Positions 8,937 to 18,834 of a stretch of 64,000 nucleotides of DNA are shown one piece after another. The DNA is from Phycisphaerales bacterium AB-hyl4 (lineage in GTDB: Bacteria; Planctomycetota; Phycisphaerae; Phycisphaerales; Phycisphaeraceae): the NCBI GenBank assembly GCA_041821185.1, contig JBGUBD010000002.1, positions 372,001-436,000 of the forward strand, written 5' to 3'. The notes under the pieces were generated by a model. That model was not told where the DNA came from. It ran no database searches and worked only from the letters and a program-made list of their open reading frames with translations. Made by a program: the position numbers and the translations under genes. Every line of letters starts with the position of its first letter. Position 1 is the stretch's first letter.

Positions 8937-9047
8937 GAAGCCGGAGCGAAGTGCGAGGAGCAAGCGTATCCGTATGAGGCGGGTGGACTGGTCGGAAGGT
9001 TTGTTTTCGTCGCGTGTCTTGTGCGAGTGACGGGTGGCCGTCGTCGG

Positions 9048-9539
9048 TCAGACGCTGGCTTTGACTTCCATGGGCATGCCGGTGATGACGGCCTCGAAGA
9101 CGAGGTTGCCGTTGACGAACCCCTGTGTGTTGCAGACGCAACGACGTCGGCGGAACTCGGTTTCCTCACAGAGCAGGACGAGGCGGTCGCCGGGGACGAC
9201 CTGTCCGCGGAACTTGACCTTGTCGACGCCGGCGAAGCCCATGAACGCTTCGTCGGGCAGGCGGATCAGGCAGACGAAACTGGCCAGTTGGGCGGCGGTC
9301 TCGATCATGAGCACGCCGGGGAAGACGGGGCTTCCGGGGATGTGGCCGGGCACCCAGAATTCGTCGTCGCGAACGTCTTTGTAGGCGACGGTGTGCTTGT
9401 AGTCTTCGGATTGCCAGATGATGCCATCGAGCAGACGCATGGCGCCGCGATGGGGGTTGACGCTTTCGATGTGCTTGGCATCGAACCGTGTCTTGTCCAT
9501 GTCGACGTGTGAGATGTCAAAAAGCAGTGTGGGGGCCAT
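9048..9539 (-). CDS. FabZ-type 3-hydroxyacyl-ACP dehydratase
   Basis: This 163-residue hot-dog-fold protein should dehydrate (3R)-hydroxyacyl-ACP in fatty acid synthesis. The active-site helix pattern GHIPGSPVFPGVLMIE places catalytic His at residue 66 and Glu at residue 80, the FabZ spacing. The N-terminus NPHRGAMRLLDGI matches the FabZ opening (P-H-R-x-P-x-L-L). The ATG at 9539 gives the family length; a further 24 residues upstream are not conserved-looking. It could be a FabZ paralogue rather than the only dehydratase, since no lpx or fab neighbours are present. Confidence 0.85.
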   Translation of the reverse strand: MAPTLLFDISHVDMDKTRFDAKHIESVNPHRGAMRLLDGIIWQSEDYKHTVAYKDVRDDEFWVPGHIPGSPVFPGVLMIETAAQLASFVCLIRLPDEAFMGFAGVDKVKFRGQVVPGDRLVLLCEETEFRRRRCVCNTQGFVNGNLVFEAVITGMPMEVKASV

Positions 9540-9653
9540 GGGTTTACTGCATTCCAGTGTGGGCGGTTGGTTCGGCGGCCGGTCGATGCCGGGCGCATTG
9601 AGAAGCGGCACGACGGGGAGGTCGCGGCCGAGGTTCTATTTGTCGGAATCAGC

Positions 9654-9836
9654 TTACTGGGGGGCGTCGTCGCGATGTTCGAGCACTTTGACGCGCAGGT
9701 TCTGCGAGACGTTTTTGACTTCCTGGAGTTGCTTTCGCACGCGCGTGCCTGCGGCCTTGTTGCCACCGGCGGCTTTGCGCACGTCGTCTTCCAGCGAGTC
9801 GATGAGGTTCCGAAGCTGTTCGTAGGTTTCAAGCAT
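9654..9836 (-). CDS. Hc1-like short histone H1 homologue
   Basis: This 60-residue protein matches the N-terminal helical part of chlamydial histone Hc1: a heptad-like helix (MLETYEQLRNLIDSLEDDV), then KAAGGNKAAGTRVRKQL, close to the Hc1 motif GNKAAAQRVR, then a second helix. It lacks the Lys/Ala-rich DNA-binding tail of Hc1. Two ATGs are possible, at 9848 and 9836. I choose 9836 because GGAG lies 6-9 bases upstream of it, formed by the first ATG and the codon after it. It may act as a nucleoid or coiled-coil protein; function is inferred. Confidence 0.7.
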   Translation of the reverse strand: MLETYEQLRNLIDSLEDDVRKAAGGNKAAGTRVRKQLQEVKNVSQNLRVKVLEHRDDAPQ

Positions 9837-9985
9837 TCCAGTCTCCATGTAAGCAGGCTACAAGGCCCAAGCGTGGGCGACGGTCCATCGCCGTCGGCTT
9901 CAATAAGCCCGCCATAGCCTACCGGGGCCGATGCCGGTCGGCAACAGGTCATAAGCGGGCACTGCGTTTGCGTGTCGCGGCCGAG

Positions 9986-11263
9986 TCAGGTGGTGTAGTC
10001 CGCGTTGATGGTGACGTACTGCCGGGAAAGGTCGCAGCCGAGCCATTGGACGCTCGCTTCACCCCGGCCCAGGGCCAGGTTGAACACGACCTCGCGACGG
10101 CGCATCAGCGCACCGAGGCGACGCATCTCATTGCCATTTAAAGAGGTAGGCGTGCCTGCCCGGTAAACGCAGATGCTCTTGTCATCGGGGTCGCCGATCA
10201 GCAGAGACATCTTTGCCGGCTGTAGCGCCACGCCGCTATAGCCGGCGGCGGTGACGATGCGCCCCCAGTTGGGGTCGCCGCCGTGCACGGCACACTTGAC
10301 CAGCGGCGAGTCGACGATCGCCTTGGCGACCCGGTCGGCTTCCCGCTCGTTTCGGGCGTGGGTGATGTTGACGCGGAAGACCCGGGTCGCGCCTTCGCCG
10401 TCCTGCACGATCTGGTAGGCGAGGTTGCGGCATAGCTCGGTCAGCGTGTCGGCAAAGGCGCGGTAGTCGTCGCCTGTCGTCCGGCTGATGCGATCGTGGC
10501 CCGCGGCGCCGCTGGCGAGCACGAGCGCCATGTCGCTGGGGCTGGTGTGCTGGTCGACGCTGATGCGGTTGAAACTCGCGTCCGCAGCGCCGGTGAGGGC
10601 TTGCTGGAGCGCGGCGGGGGCGATGTCGGCATCCGTCGTAATGAAGGCGAGCATCGTGCCCATGTTCGGCGCGATCATGCCCGAGCCCTTGGCGATGCCC
10701 GCCAGACGGACGGTTTTGCCGGCGAGCGTGAGGCGGGCGTGGGCGGCCTTGGGAGCAAGGTCGGTGGTCATGATGGCGCGGGCGGCGTCGGCGTCGGCCT
10801 GCTCGTTACGGCCGAGGCGGGTGACCAGTGATGCAATGCCCCTGCCGATGCGGTCCATCGGCAGGGGGTGGCCGATGATGCCGGTCGAGGCGACGAGCAC
10901 GTCGCTGGGCTTGAGCGAGACGTCGCGCATGGTGGTGAGCATGTTGTGGGCCAGTTCGTCGGCGACGTGCTTGCACATCGCTTTGGCGTCACGTTCGCCG
11001 GCCTTGCCGGTGGAGGCGTTGGCGTTGCCGGAGTTGACGACGACGGCCTGCGCCTGGCCGGCGCGAAGGTGGCGTTTGGAGACGACGAGCGGTGCGCCGA
11101 TGGTTCGGCTACGCGTGAAGACGCCGGCGGCGGCGCAAGGGCGGTCGGCGACGATGAGCGCCAGGTCCGGCAGGCCGGACGCCTTGATGCCACAGGTCGC
11201 GCCTGCGGCGTAGAAGCCGACCGGGTCGGTGATGCTGCGTTTGCTTGCTTTGAGCTTGGCCAT
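9986..11263 (-). CDS. argJ: Bifunctional glutamate N-acetyltransferase / amino-acid N-acetyltransferase
   Basis: ArgJ transfers acetyl groups from N-acetylornithine to glutamate in the cyclic arginine pathway and may also make N-acetylglutamate from acetyl-CoA. The 425-residue length is normal. The family signature is clear: KGSGMIAPNMGTMLAFITT, where Thr203 is the autocleavage residue and nucleophile, plus VVNSGNANA near residue 75, STGIIG near residue 126, and GGDPNWGRI in the second half. The precursor is expected to split into two chains at Thr203. No other arg gene adjoins it. It is divergent from the aldolase gene, with 105 bases between the starts. Confidence 0.95.
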   Translation of the reverse strand: MAKLKASKRSITDPVGFYAAGATCGIKASGLPDLALIVADRPCAAAGVFTRSRTIGAPLVVSKRHLRAGQAQAVVVNSGNANASTGKAGERDAKAMCKHVADELAHNMLTTMRDVSLKPSDVLVASTGIIGHPLPMDRIGRGIASLVTRLGRNEQADADAARAIMTTDLAPKAAHARLTLAGKTVRLAGIAKGSGMIAPNMGTMLAFITTDADIAPAALQQALTGAADASFNRISVDQHTSPSDMALVLASGAAGHDRISRTTGDDYRAFADTLTELCRNLAYQIVQDGEGATRVFRVNITHARNEREADRVAKAIVDSPLVKCAVHGGDPNWGRIVTAAGYSGVALQPAKMSLLIGDPDDKSICVYRAGTPTSLNGNEMRRLGALMRRREVVFNLALGRGEASVQWLGCDLSRQYVTINADYTT

Positions 11264-11368
11264 GGGTGCAAGTTGTAAACGAAACGGACGCTTCGCGGTA
11301 GAGCGCGCCTAGCATGAATTGATCGCGGCAACATAGCGCGTGACCAACGCGGGAACGGAGCAATTGCC

Positions 11369-12442
11369 ATGGCCAGCCTGACTGTTGATACGGACCGGAT
11401 CGCGGAACTGCTAGGCGACGAGGCGGAGGGCTTGCTGAGCTACCAGCCGCGCGGCTTTTCGCGTGACCAGTTGCACCTGCCGGGCCCGGATTTTGTCGAT
11501 CGCATCCTGGCGGGCAGCGACCGTTCGCCGAATGTGTTGCGGCATTTTCAGCAGTTGCTCAACACCGGCCGACTGGCGGGCACGGGCTACGTTTCGATCC
11601 TGCCGGTGGACCAGGGCATCGAGCACACCGCCGGGGCGAGCTTCGCGCCAAGCCCGGCGTACTTCGATCCGGAAAACATCGTCAAACTCGCGATTGAAGG
11701 GGGATGCAACGCGGTGGCGTCCACGCTCGGCGTGCTCGGATCGGTGAGTCGGCGGTATGCCCACAAGATTCCGTTCATCGTTAAGCTCAGCCACAACGAA
11801 TTACTGACCTACCCGAACCGTCACGACCAGTTCATGTTCGGCCAGGTGGATCAGGCGTTCGACATGGGGGCCGTGGCTGTGGGCACGACGGTCTACTTCG
11901 GCAGCGAACAAAGCGATCGGCAGATTCAGGAAACCTCGCGTGTCTTTGCCCGGGCCCACGAACTGGGCATGGTGACGATCCTGTGGTGCTATCTGCGCAA
12001 CAGCGCGTTCAAGCATGATGGAACGGACTATCACCTCGCGGCCGACCTGACGGGGCAGGCGAACCATTTGGGAGCGACGATCGAGGCTGACATCGTGAAG
12101 CAGAAGCTGCCTGAGACGAACGGCGGCTTTCGCGATTTGAAGTTCGGCAAGACTCGGCCGGAGGTGTACGAGCAACTCACGCCGGGCGATCATCCGATCG
12201 AGCTTTGCCGATACCAGGTGGCGAACGGGTACATGGGGCGCGTGCCGCTGATTAACTCCGGCGGCGCATCGGGTGAGGATGATTTCGCGGAGGCGGCGCG
12301 GACAGCGGTGATCAACAAGCGGGCCGGTGGAATGGGGCTGATTTCCGGACGGAAGGCGTTTCAGCGGCCGATGGCGGAGGGCGTGAAACTGCTGAACCTG
12401 ATACAGGACGTTTACCTGGATGAGCACATTACGGTGACGTGA
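11369..12442 (+). CDS. fbaB: Class I fructose-bisphosphate aldolase (FbaB/DhnA type)
   Basis: This 357-residue Schiff-base aldolase of glycolysis and gluconeogenesis belongs to the bacterial/archaeal DhnA family. The family opening [17 protein letters not shown] is near residue 75; [18 protein letters not shown] follows, and the C-terminal [15 protein letters not shown] carries the likely substrate-phosphate and active-site region. The protein is similar in size to E. coli FbaB. Its last 14 bases overlap the 3' end of the convergent marC gene. Spacing to argJ allows a divergent promoter at 11264-11368. Confidence 0.92.
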   Translation: MASLTVDTDRIAELLGDEAEGLLSYQPRGFSRDQLHLPGPDFVDRILAGSDRSPNVLRHFQQLLNTGRLAGTGYVSILPVDQGIEHTAGASFAPSPAYFDPENIVKLAIEGGCNAVASTLGVLGSVSRRYAHKIPFIVKLSHNELLTYPNRHDQFMFGQVDQAFDMGAVAVGTTVYFGSEQSDRQIQETSRVFARAHELGMVTILWCYLRNSAFKHDGTDYHLAADLTGQANHLGATIEADIVKQKLPETNGGFRDLKFGKTRPEVYEQLTPGDHPIELCRYQVANGYMGRVPLINSGGASGEDDFAEAARTAVINKRAGGMGLISGRKAFQRPMAEGVKLLNLIQDVYLDEHITVT

Positions 12443-13070
12443 CGTTGGCTTCGTCGGGGATGGGCATGACGTCAACATCGCTGAAGGCGGTCTGGAGGCC
12501 GCCGACGATCATCTCGACGCCGATGGCGCCGATGAACAGGGCGTTGGTGCGCATGAGGATGGCAAAGTACTGGCCGAGGATGGTTTCCTTCTGCGTGGCG
12601 AGGCGGTCGGTGAGCGCCTGCACGCCGATGACGAAGGCCATATTGATCACGAGAATGCCCGTGATGCCAAGCAGGGCGAGCCCGTCGTTCATCTCCCGGC
12701 CGAGGAGGATGGCGGCCCAGATCGTGCCCGGCCCGACCATGTAAGGCAGCGAGATGCGTGGCGCGAAGTGGCGGATGTCACCTTTGAAAAGCAGGTTGCT
12801 GCCTGAGCCGAGCGTCACGTAGCGGTAGGCGATGAATAGGATGATGAGGCCGCCGAAGATCTGCAGCGCAGCGAGGCGAACCTGAAACACGTCGGTGAGA
12901 ACGATGTCGCCCAGCAGGACGAAGATGGTGAACACACCGAGCGAAAGCAGGCTGGCCTGAAAATGCACGCGGGCGAACTCGCGAAAGCTCAGCCGGTGCA
13001 TCAGGTCGGAGAGATAGAGCACCTGCGCGAACGGGTTGATGATGACGAGCATGTAGAGGAGCAGTCGCAT
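12429..13070 (-). CDS. MarC family integral membrane protein
   Basis: This 213-residue protein has about six membrane helices. It matches the MarC/UPF0056 family: the opening [16 protein letters not shown] is the family's NP-containing first helix, and [17 protein letters not shown] in the middle is its signature P-x-x-x-GPG-x-I loop. The biochemical role of MarC proteins is unsettled; earlier links to multiple antibiotic resistance have been questioned. It overlaps the convergent aldolase gene by 14 bases, so the two messages are antisense at their 3' ends. Confidence 0.85.
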   Translation of the reverse strand: MRLLLYMLVIINPFAQVLYLSDLMHRLSFREFARVHFQASLLSLGVFTIFVLLGDIVLTDVFQVRLAALQIFGGLIILFIAYRYVTLGSGSNLLFKGDIRHFAPRISLPYMVGPGTIWAAILLGREMNDGLALLGITGILVINMAFVIGVQALTDRLATQKETILGQYFAILMRTNALFIGAIGVEMIVGGLQTAFSDVDVMPIPDEANVTSP

Positions 13071-13302
13071 GAGCCGGACATTCTACCGATTGGTCGGGCC
13101 ATGGACAGCGGCGGGGATAACCCGTGGATTCGCATGGCCCATCTGCAGGTCGCGGAGGGGGAACAAGGTGGGAAAAGGTTGCATAGTGGTAGGGGATTCG
13201 CCTAGGCTCGGTGCGTGTGACAACGGGGCGTCGACGTTGGCGTGCCATTTCATAAGCCCATTCCGCTCGTTCACCCGAAGCTTGAAACGGGAGTGAAGAT
13301 TC

Positions 13303-15396
13303 ATGTTGGCCAGGCACTTGAAGCATTTCAATCCGACGGTGACGCTGGTTTCGGGGGGGCTGGTCCTGCTGTTTGTCGTGCTGGGGGCGCTGTTCGGCGG
13401 CAACTGGACAGAGAACGACTGGTGGCAAGTGCGCCATGCGATCACCGACTGGCTTGGTTGGTTGTACATCGTGTCAGTGGGCTTCTTTCTGTTGTTCGTG
13501 CTTTATCTGTGGGTCAGTCCGTTTGGTCGCATCAAACTCGGCCGGGACGATGATGAACCGGAGTTCACGAACCTCACTTGGTTTGCAATGTTGTTCAGCG
13601 CGGGCATGGGCATCGGGCTGCTGTTTTGGAGCGTGGCAGAGCCGATTGCGCACTTCACCGCGCCGCCAGGCGGGATGGAGGGCGAGTCGGAAACCGCCGC
13701 GCGGCACGCGATGACGCTGACGTTTTTCCACTGGGGCCTGCACGCGTGGGCGATCTACATCGTCGTGGGGCTGGCGCTGAGCTACTTTGCCTTCCGCCAC
13801 GGCCTGCCATTGACCATCCGCTCGACGCTTTACCCGTTACTGGGCAAGCACATTCACGGTCCCATCGGCTACGCGGTGGAGATTCTGGCGATCTTCGGCA
13901 CGATCTTCGGCGTCGCGACGTCGCTGGGCCTGGGCGTGCAACAGATCGGTGGCGGGCTGGCCTATCTCGGTGTGGCGGAGAATACGCCGGGCCTACAGGT
14001 GGTGCTGATCGCGATCATCACGGCTATCGCGACCATTTCCGTCGTGTCGGGCTTGAAAGTGGGCATCCGCCGACTGAGCGAAGCGAACTTGGTGCTGGGA
14101 CTGCTGCTTCTGCTGTTCGTCCTGATCGCCGGGCCGACCATCTTCCTGTTGAGCATGCTCATTCAAAGCATCGGGCATTACGTATCCAGTCTCGCAACGC
14201 TGACGTTTCGTACAGAGGCGGTCCTGAGCATCATGCCGGGACAGGAAGATGAGCCCACATGGGGCCAGTGGTGGACGATGTTCTACTGGGCGTGGTGGAT
14301 TTCATGGGCCCCTTTCGTGGGCATGTTCATCGCGCGCATTTCGCGCGGGCGAACGATCCGTCAGTTCATCACCGGCGTGCTGCTCGTGCCCACCATCCTT
14401 ACGTTCATCTGGCTGGTGGTCTTCGGCGGCTCGGCGATCTACATGGAAATGACCCAGCCCGACGGCGCGGGCATCATCACGGCTTCCGGCGAAGGGCCGG
14501 AACTGGCGCTGTTCGCGCTGCTGGGTAACCTGCCGTGGGACACGGTCACGGCGATCGTCGCGATGATCGTGATCGCCACGTATTTCGTCACGTCATCCGA
14601 CTCGGCGTCGCTGGTGGTCGACATTCTTGCGACGGACGGGAATCCCAATCCGCCGATGGCGGGCCGTATCTTCTGGGCGGTGACGGAAGGCGCGGTGGCG
14701 GCGGTATTGCTGCTGACTGGCGGGCTGATCGCGTTGCAGACCGGCGCGATCGCCACGGCCATCCCGTTCACGTTGATCATGCTGCTGATCTGCTGGTCGC
14801 TTGTGAAAGGCCTGCGCGCCGAACGCAAGGCCTCGTTGGTCGGCGCTACGTTCACTGCCAGTCCGCGCACCACGCTGGAAGCGCAGCGGCTGGACCCGAT
14901 TGTCGTCGACACCAGCGACCTCGAAGCCGAAGGCGAGGCCGCGGCGGAAAGCGTGCCCGACGACTGGCGGCCTTTCCTGCAGCGCATGCTGGGCCCCAAA
15001 GCTGAGGCGACCGCGACGCTCACACCCGAGGTGCAGCAGGCGCAGCAACGCATGGCCGAGTTCGTCGAGAAGACGGTCTTGCCGGCGTTCAAGACGTTGC
15101 GCAACGAGTTGCAGCAGCACGGCAGGCAGATCGAAATCGACCGCCTGCCCTATCACGTTGCGCTGCGCGTGTTGCGGGATGGCGATGAAGAGTTCTTCTA
15201 CGCGATCCGCTGCCGGGCGTATCGTCGGCGGGTGCTCACGTTCCCGGAACTGAGCGACGGCACGGGCAAGCCGATCGTGCGCGGTGAGGTGGTGCTGCGC
15301 GGCGGGATGGGGGCGAATCGGCCGATGAGCGAATGGTCGCGCGAGATCATCATCCGCGACTTCCTCAATGAATACAGCAAGTGGATGGGCTGGTAG
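13303..15396 (+). CDS. BCCT transporter, BetT-like, with long cytoplasmic tail
   Basis: This 697-residue betaine/choline/carnitine transporter has about 12 membrane helices and imports a quaternary amine or related osmolyte. GMGIGLLFWSVAEP near residue 105 is the glycine-rich third-helix motif, and WWTMFYWAWWISWAP near residue 325 is the tryptophan-rich BCCT signature. In proton-coupled BCCT members GMGIG replaces the sodium-type motif; coupling here is inferred. After about residue 520 comes a hydrophilic tail of about 180 residues, as in BetT, where the tail takes part in osmotic regulation. A 232-base upstream gap leaves room for regulation. Confidence 0.9.
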   Translation: MLARHLKHFNPTVTLVSGGLVLLFVVLGALFGGNWTENDWWQVRHAITDWLGWLYIVSVGFFLLFVLYLWVSPFGRIKLGRDDDEPEFTNLTWFAMLFSAGMGIGLLFWSVAEPIAHFTAPPGGMEGESETAARHAMTLTFFHWGLHAWAIYIVVGLALSYFAFRHGLPLTIRSTLYPLLGKHIHGPIGYAVEILAIFGTIFGVATSLGLGVQQIGGGLAYLGVAENTPGLQVVLIAIITAIATISVVSGLKVGIRRLSEANLVLGLLLLLFVLIAGPTIFLLSMLIQSIGHYVSSLATLTFRTEAVLSIMPGQEDEPTWGQWWTMFYWAWWISWAPFVGMFIARISRGRTIRQFITGVLLVPTILTFIWLVVFGGSAIYMEMTQPDGAGIITASGEGPELALFALLGNLPWDTVTAIVAMIVIATYFVTSSDSASLVVDILATDGNPNPPMAGRIFWAVTEGAVAAVLLLTGGLIALQTGAIATAIPFTLIMLLICWSLVKGLRAERKASLVGATFTASPRTTLEAQRLDPIVVDTSDLEAEGEAAAESVPDDWRPFLQRMLGPKAEATATLTPEVQQAQQRMAEFVEKTVLPAFKTLRNELQQHGRQIEIDRLPYHVALRVLRDGDEEFFYAIRCRAYRRRVLTFPELSDGTGKPIVRGEVVLRGGMGANRPMSEWSREIIIRDFLNEYSKWMGW

Positions 15397-15406
15397 GCCA
15401 CGCTGC

Positions 15407-16537
15407 CTAGGTTCGAACGAATTGCAGCAAGCCTGCCGTCAACGGCAGGAACAGGACCACCGGCAGCCACGCGCTGGCGACGGGGTTCAGCGCTCCGCCG
15501 CCGGCTTGGATCAGCAGCAGGCCCGTGCCCCAGGCGCCGAGGCAGATGCCCGCTGCGATGACCGCCTGGTTGACCATGTTCACATGGCCAAGCCGAAGGA
15601 AGATCGCCAGCCCCATTACCAGCACCAGCACGTTGACCACGAGCAGGCTGAACCGGCCCCAGACGATCCGCGCGATGTGTGCCCTTTGATGCGGCTCGAC
15701 CGCGGGGTTGGCCTGCATCTGCTGCAACTCGACCAGCGAGAGCAGCTGCGGGTATGACGTTGCCCGTCGCGCCATCAGCACTGTCGGCGACAACTCAGTC
15801 GCCAGGTAAGGGACCGACTCGGGGGCACCGTCGAATGCATCGCCCTCGCCGGGCGCGCCGAAATGTGGCGAAACCGCCATGCCCGCCGGCACCAGCCGCC
15901 AGTGCTCGTGCTCCTGGTCCCAGTAAGCTGCCTCGGTGGTGATCCGCCGTTGGGCCAGACCCGCTTCATTCCGCTCGATCACCGTCAGGTTCGACAGCCG
16001 CTGCTCTGATGCGTCAAAGTCCGCGGCCGTGAACAGCCGACCCGCGTCGTCGCGTGCGAAGCGAATGGGGAACGTGTCCACCAGTTCATGCTTCAACTGC
16101 GATTTGCTGCGCACCAGCTTCGACGCCATGCCCGGAATCACGAACTCCTGAATCGGCAAACTCAACGCGTTGAGCGCCATGCCGGCAAGCAGAATCGGCG
16201 CGGACACCCGGTAGAGGCTGATCCCGCCGGCCACCATCGCCGTCATCTCCCGTGTTCGTTGAAACGTGGCGATCGTGAAGCCCATCGCACCCACGACGAT
16301 CAAACCGGAAAGGAACACATACACCATCACCAGAACCGGCGCGTAGTAGTCGATCATTACCACCAGCGTTGCCAGCACTTGTCCGCCGTACTGCTCCGCG
16401 TGCGCCTCGCCCGCCTGAACGAAATCCTCCAACCCCACGATCATGTCGATCACGACAAATAGCGTCATCAACACCAGCAGCAGCACGACGAAGTTAACGA
16501 AGAACTCGCGGAGGATGTAACGGTCTAGCGTCTTCAT
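15407..16537 (-). CDS. LptF/LptG family permease
   Basis: This 376-residue protein is a YjgP/YjgQ-type permease, the membrane subunit of the LptB2FG transporter that extracts lipopolysaccharide from the inner membrane. The opening MKTLDRYILREFF is the classic family start, followed by a helix cluster to about residue 120, a periplasmic beta-jellyroll domain (about 125-285) and three C-terminal helices. The partner permease and lptB are not in this window. With KdtA at 24.8 kb, it supports a Gram-negative envelope with lipid A. The stop is 10 bases from the convergent transporter gene. Confidence 0.88.
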   Translation of the reverse strand: MKTLDRYILREFFVNFVVLLLVLMTLFVVIDMIVGLEDFVQAGEAHAEQYGGQVLATLVVMIDYYAPVLVMVYVFLSGLIVVGAMGFTIATFQRTREMTAMVAGGISLYRVSAPILLAGMALNALSLPIQEFVIPGMASKLVRSKSQLKHELVDTFPIRFARDDAGRLFTAADFDASEQRLSNLTVIERNEAGLAQRRITTEAAYWDQEHEHWRLVPAGMAVSPHFGAPGEGDAFDGAPESVPYLATELSPTVLMARRATSYPQLLSLVELQQMQANPAVEPHQRAHIARIVWGRFSLLVVNVLVLVMGLAIFLRLGHVNMVNQAVIAAGICLGAWGTGLLLIQAGGGALNPVASAWLPVVLFLPLTAGLLQFVRT

Positions 16538-16581
16538 ATCGGTTCAACAAACCCGGTAAAGGGAGGCCCCCAGAGCCCCAT

Positions 16582-16587
16582 ACTATA
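16582..16587 (-). promoter_or_regulatory. Candidate -10 box for the LptF/G permease gene
   Basis: On the minus strand the hexamer TATAGT lies about 45 bases upstream of the permease ATG, within GGGGGCTATAGTATGGGG. I see no convincing -35 hexamer at the usual distance, so this is a weak candidate. Confidence 0.3.
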
Positions 16588-16663
16588 GCCCCCCGTGCTC
16601 CGCTTCGCGCACGCGCCGCTCAGCCGCCGGGGGCTTGTTGCACCTTTGCCGTCCCGCACCATA

Positions 16664-17647
16664 TCACTTTACCGTCACCGCAATCTTGCCCACGGTATGG
16701 CGTGTTTCCTGCTGCCGATGCGCCTCGGCCAACGCCTCCAGCGGAAACACATGGCTGACGTGCACTTTCAATCGCTCGGCTTCCACCAGTTCCGTCACGG
16801 TGCGCAGCACCTCGCCCTGGGCGCTGAGTCGGGTCTTGTGCAGTGTAGCGGCGCTCATGAACTCCAACGCCAGTGTCGCCCCTCGGCTGAACAGCTTGTG
16901 GATCGGCGCGTCGGCGGGCGGCGGCAGCAGCGTCACCAGTCGGCCGTGCGGCGCGAGGCAGCGCATCGACTCGTTGAACACCTCACCGCCCACCGCATCG
17001 AGCACGACGGGGCAGCCCCGCCCGCCTGTCAGTTCGGTGACACGGTCGACCACATTTTCGTTTGCGTAGTTGATCACCGCATCCGCACCGAGTTGCGTGC
17101 ACTGCTCGATTGACTCGTCACGGCTTGCGGTGGTGATCACCTGGCATTCGTGCAGCTTCGCCAGTTGAATTGCGATATGCCCCACGCCGCCTGCCCCGGC
17201 ATGAATCAGCACGGTCTCGCCGCTGTGCAGGTGGGCCCGATGGTGCAGCGACTCCCACGCCGTAATGGTTACCAGCGGCATTGCCGCCGCGTGTACATGA
17301 TCCAAATTCGTCGGCTTCAGCGCCGCCGTCCGCTCGTCAACCAGCACCAGTTCGGCATTCGCCCCCGGCCGAACCAGCGACGGCGAAGCATACACCTCAT
17401 CCCCCACGCGAAACTGCTCCACCTTCGGCCCCACCGCCTTCACGACGCCGCTGACGTCATACCCCAGCACGAACGGCAGCGTCAGTCGCTTACCCAATCC
17501 GTGCCGACGCATGTGACAGTCTTTCGGATTCACCGATGTCGCGTGTACTTCCACCAGAAGATCATGCTCGCCCGGCTCAGGGGTGGGCCAGTCCCGCATC
17601 TGCATCACTTCCGGCTCGCCAAGCTCCGGCACAACCATCGCCTTCAT
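16664..17647 (-). CDS. Zinc-independent MDR oxidoreductase, quinone-reductase-like
   Basis: This 327-residue medium-chain dehydrogenase/reductase resembles NADPH:quinone oxidoreductase (zeta-crystallin type). The GroES-like N-terminus contains VEVHATSVNPKDCHMRRHG and PFVLGYDVSGVVKAVG; the nucleotide-binding motif is AGAGGVGHIAIQLAK near residue 152. The catalytic zinc ligands and structural four-cysteine zinc site of alcohol dehydrogenases are not apparent. The ATG at 17647 is preferred because AAGGAG lies about 7 bases upstream. Substrate is unknown. It is divergent from ribF with about 170 bases between. Confidence 0.85.
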   Translation of the reverse strand: MKAMVVPELGEPEVMQMRDWPTPEPGEHDLLVEVHATSVNPKDCHMRRHGLGKRLTLPFVLGYDVSGVVKAVGPKVEQFRVGDEVYASPSLVRPGANAELVLVDERTAALKPTNLDHVHAAAMPLVTITAWESLHHRAHLHSGETVLIHAGAGGVGHIAIQLAKLHECQVITTASRDESIEQCTQLGADAVINYANENVVDRVTELTGGRGCPVVLDAVGGEVFNESMRCLAPHGRLVTLLPPPADAPIHKLFSRGATLALEFMSAATLHKTRLSAQGEVLRTVTELVEAERLKVHVSHVFPLEALAEAHRQQETRHTVGKIAVTVK

Positions 17648-17818
17648 CGCATTGCTCCTTCCCTGGATCATCATCATACGTTAGCCGTGAAGCGCCAGCG
17701 GAGCGCGTCAAGTCCGCATCCACCCACAAAACTCGCGCCGTTATCGCTACCTGGCCAACACTTGCCCCGCCCGCCTCTGGTCCGCTGCCGACCATGACGC
17801 TATCCTGCACGCTCGGCC

Positions 17819-18766
17819 ATGAGCAGACAAACCATCCTCAGCATTGGCAACTTCGACGGCGTGCACCGCGGGCACCAGGCCATCCTTGCCCATGCGCGCC
17901 AGCTCGCCGCGCCACACGCCGCCGAGGTCGTCGCCCTGACGTTCGACCCGCACCCGGCCCGCACGTTGCGCCCCGGCACCGAGCCGCCACGTCTCACCAG
18001 CGTGCATGAAAAGGTCGACCGCCTTCGTGCCGCCGGCGCCGACCGCGTCGTCGTGCTCGAACCCACGTCTGCAATGCTCGGCCAGTCGCCACAGCAGTTC
18101 ATCGGCAAGCTGGTCGACGATTATGCACCGATCGCCATCGTCGAAGGCCCCGACTTCCGCTTCGGCAAGGCCCGCGTCGGCGATTTGAACATGCTTCGCG
18201 AACTCGGCAAGCAGCATGGCTACGAAACCCACGTCGTTCCCAGCGTTGAGGTCACGCTCGGCGACTGGCGCAGCGCCATCGTCAGCAGCTCGCTGGTCCG
18301 TTGGCTCGTTGGCCGCGGCCGTGTGCTCGACGCCCATCGCTGCCTCGGCGCGCCATTCGAACTCACCGGCCCCGTCGCCACCGGGGAGCAGCGGGGCCGA
18401 ACCATCAACGTGCCCACCGCCAACCTCGACCCCGCCGCCTACAGCGATCACATTGTCCCCGCCGACGGCGTCTACGCCGGCCTCGCCGTCACGCCTGATG
18501 CTCAAACACACCCCGCCGCCCTCAGTGTCGGCGTCAAGCCAACCTTCGGCCAACGCCAACGCGTCGTCGAAGCACACCTGCTCGACTACACAGGCAACCT
18601 CTACGGCGAAACCATCACCCTCCGCTTCACACGCTGGCTACGAGACCAATACCGATACCCCAACCTCGATATGCTCACCCGCCAACTCCATCGCGACATC
18701 GCCCTCGTCCGATACTGGCACGAATATGATCAACAAGCCCACGCCCATAACCGCCGCGCCGGATAG
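17819..18766 (+). CDS. ribF: Bifunctional riboflavin kinase / FAD synthetase
   Basis: RibF converts riboflavin to FMN and then to FAD. The 315-residue protein has both expected domains. The N-terminal nucleotidyltransferase domain shows GNFDGVHRGHQ near residue 10, FDPHPARTL near residue 42 and SSSLVRWLVGRG near residue 157. The C-terminal flavokinase domain shows RGRTINVPTANL near residue 195 and DGVYAGLAV near residue 220. It precedes the DHH phosphoesterase gene by 68 bases on the same strand and may share its transcript. Confidence 0.95.
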   Translation: MSRQTILSIGNFDGVHRGHQAILAHARQLAAPHAAEVVALTFDPHPARTLRPGTEPPRLTSVHEKVDRLRAAGADRVVVLEPTSAMLGQSPQQFIGKLVDDYAPIAIVEGPDFRFGKARVGDLNMLRELGKQHGYETHVVPSVEVTLGDWRSAIVSSSLVRWLVGRGRVLDAHRCLGAPFELTGPVATGEQRGRTINVPTANLDPAAYSDHIVPADGVYAGLAVTPDAQTHPAALSVGVKPTFGQRQRVVEAHLLDYTGNLYGETITLRFTRWLRDQYRYPNLDMLTRQLHRDIALVRYWHEYDQQAHAHNRRAG

Positions 18767-18834
18767 CAGGCGAAACCAGCCCTGGCCGCGAATGAGTAAA
18801 CCCGCGGTCTCCTATAAGTGACACCCATACGACG

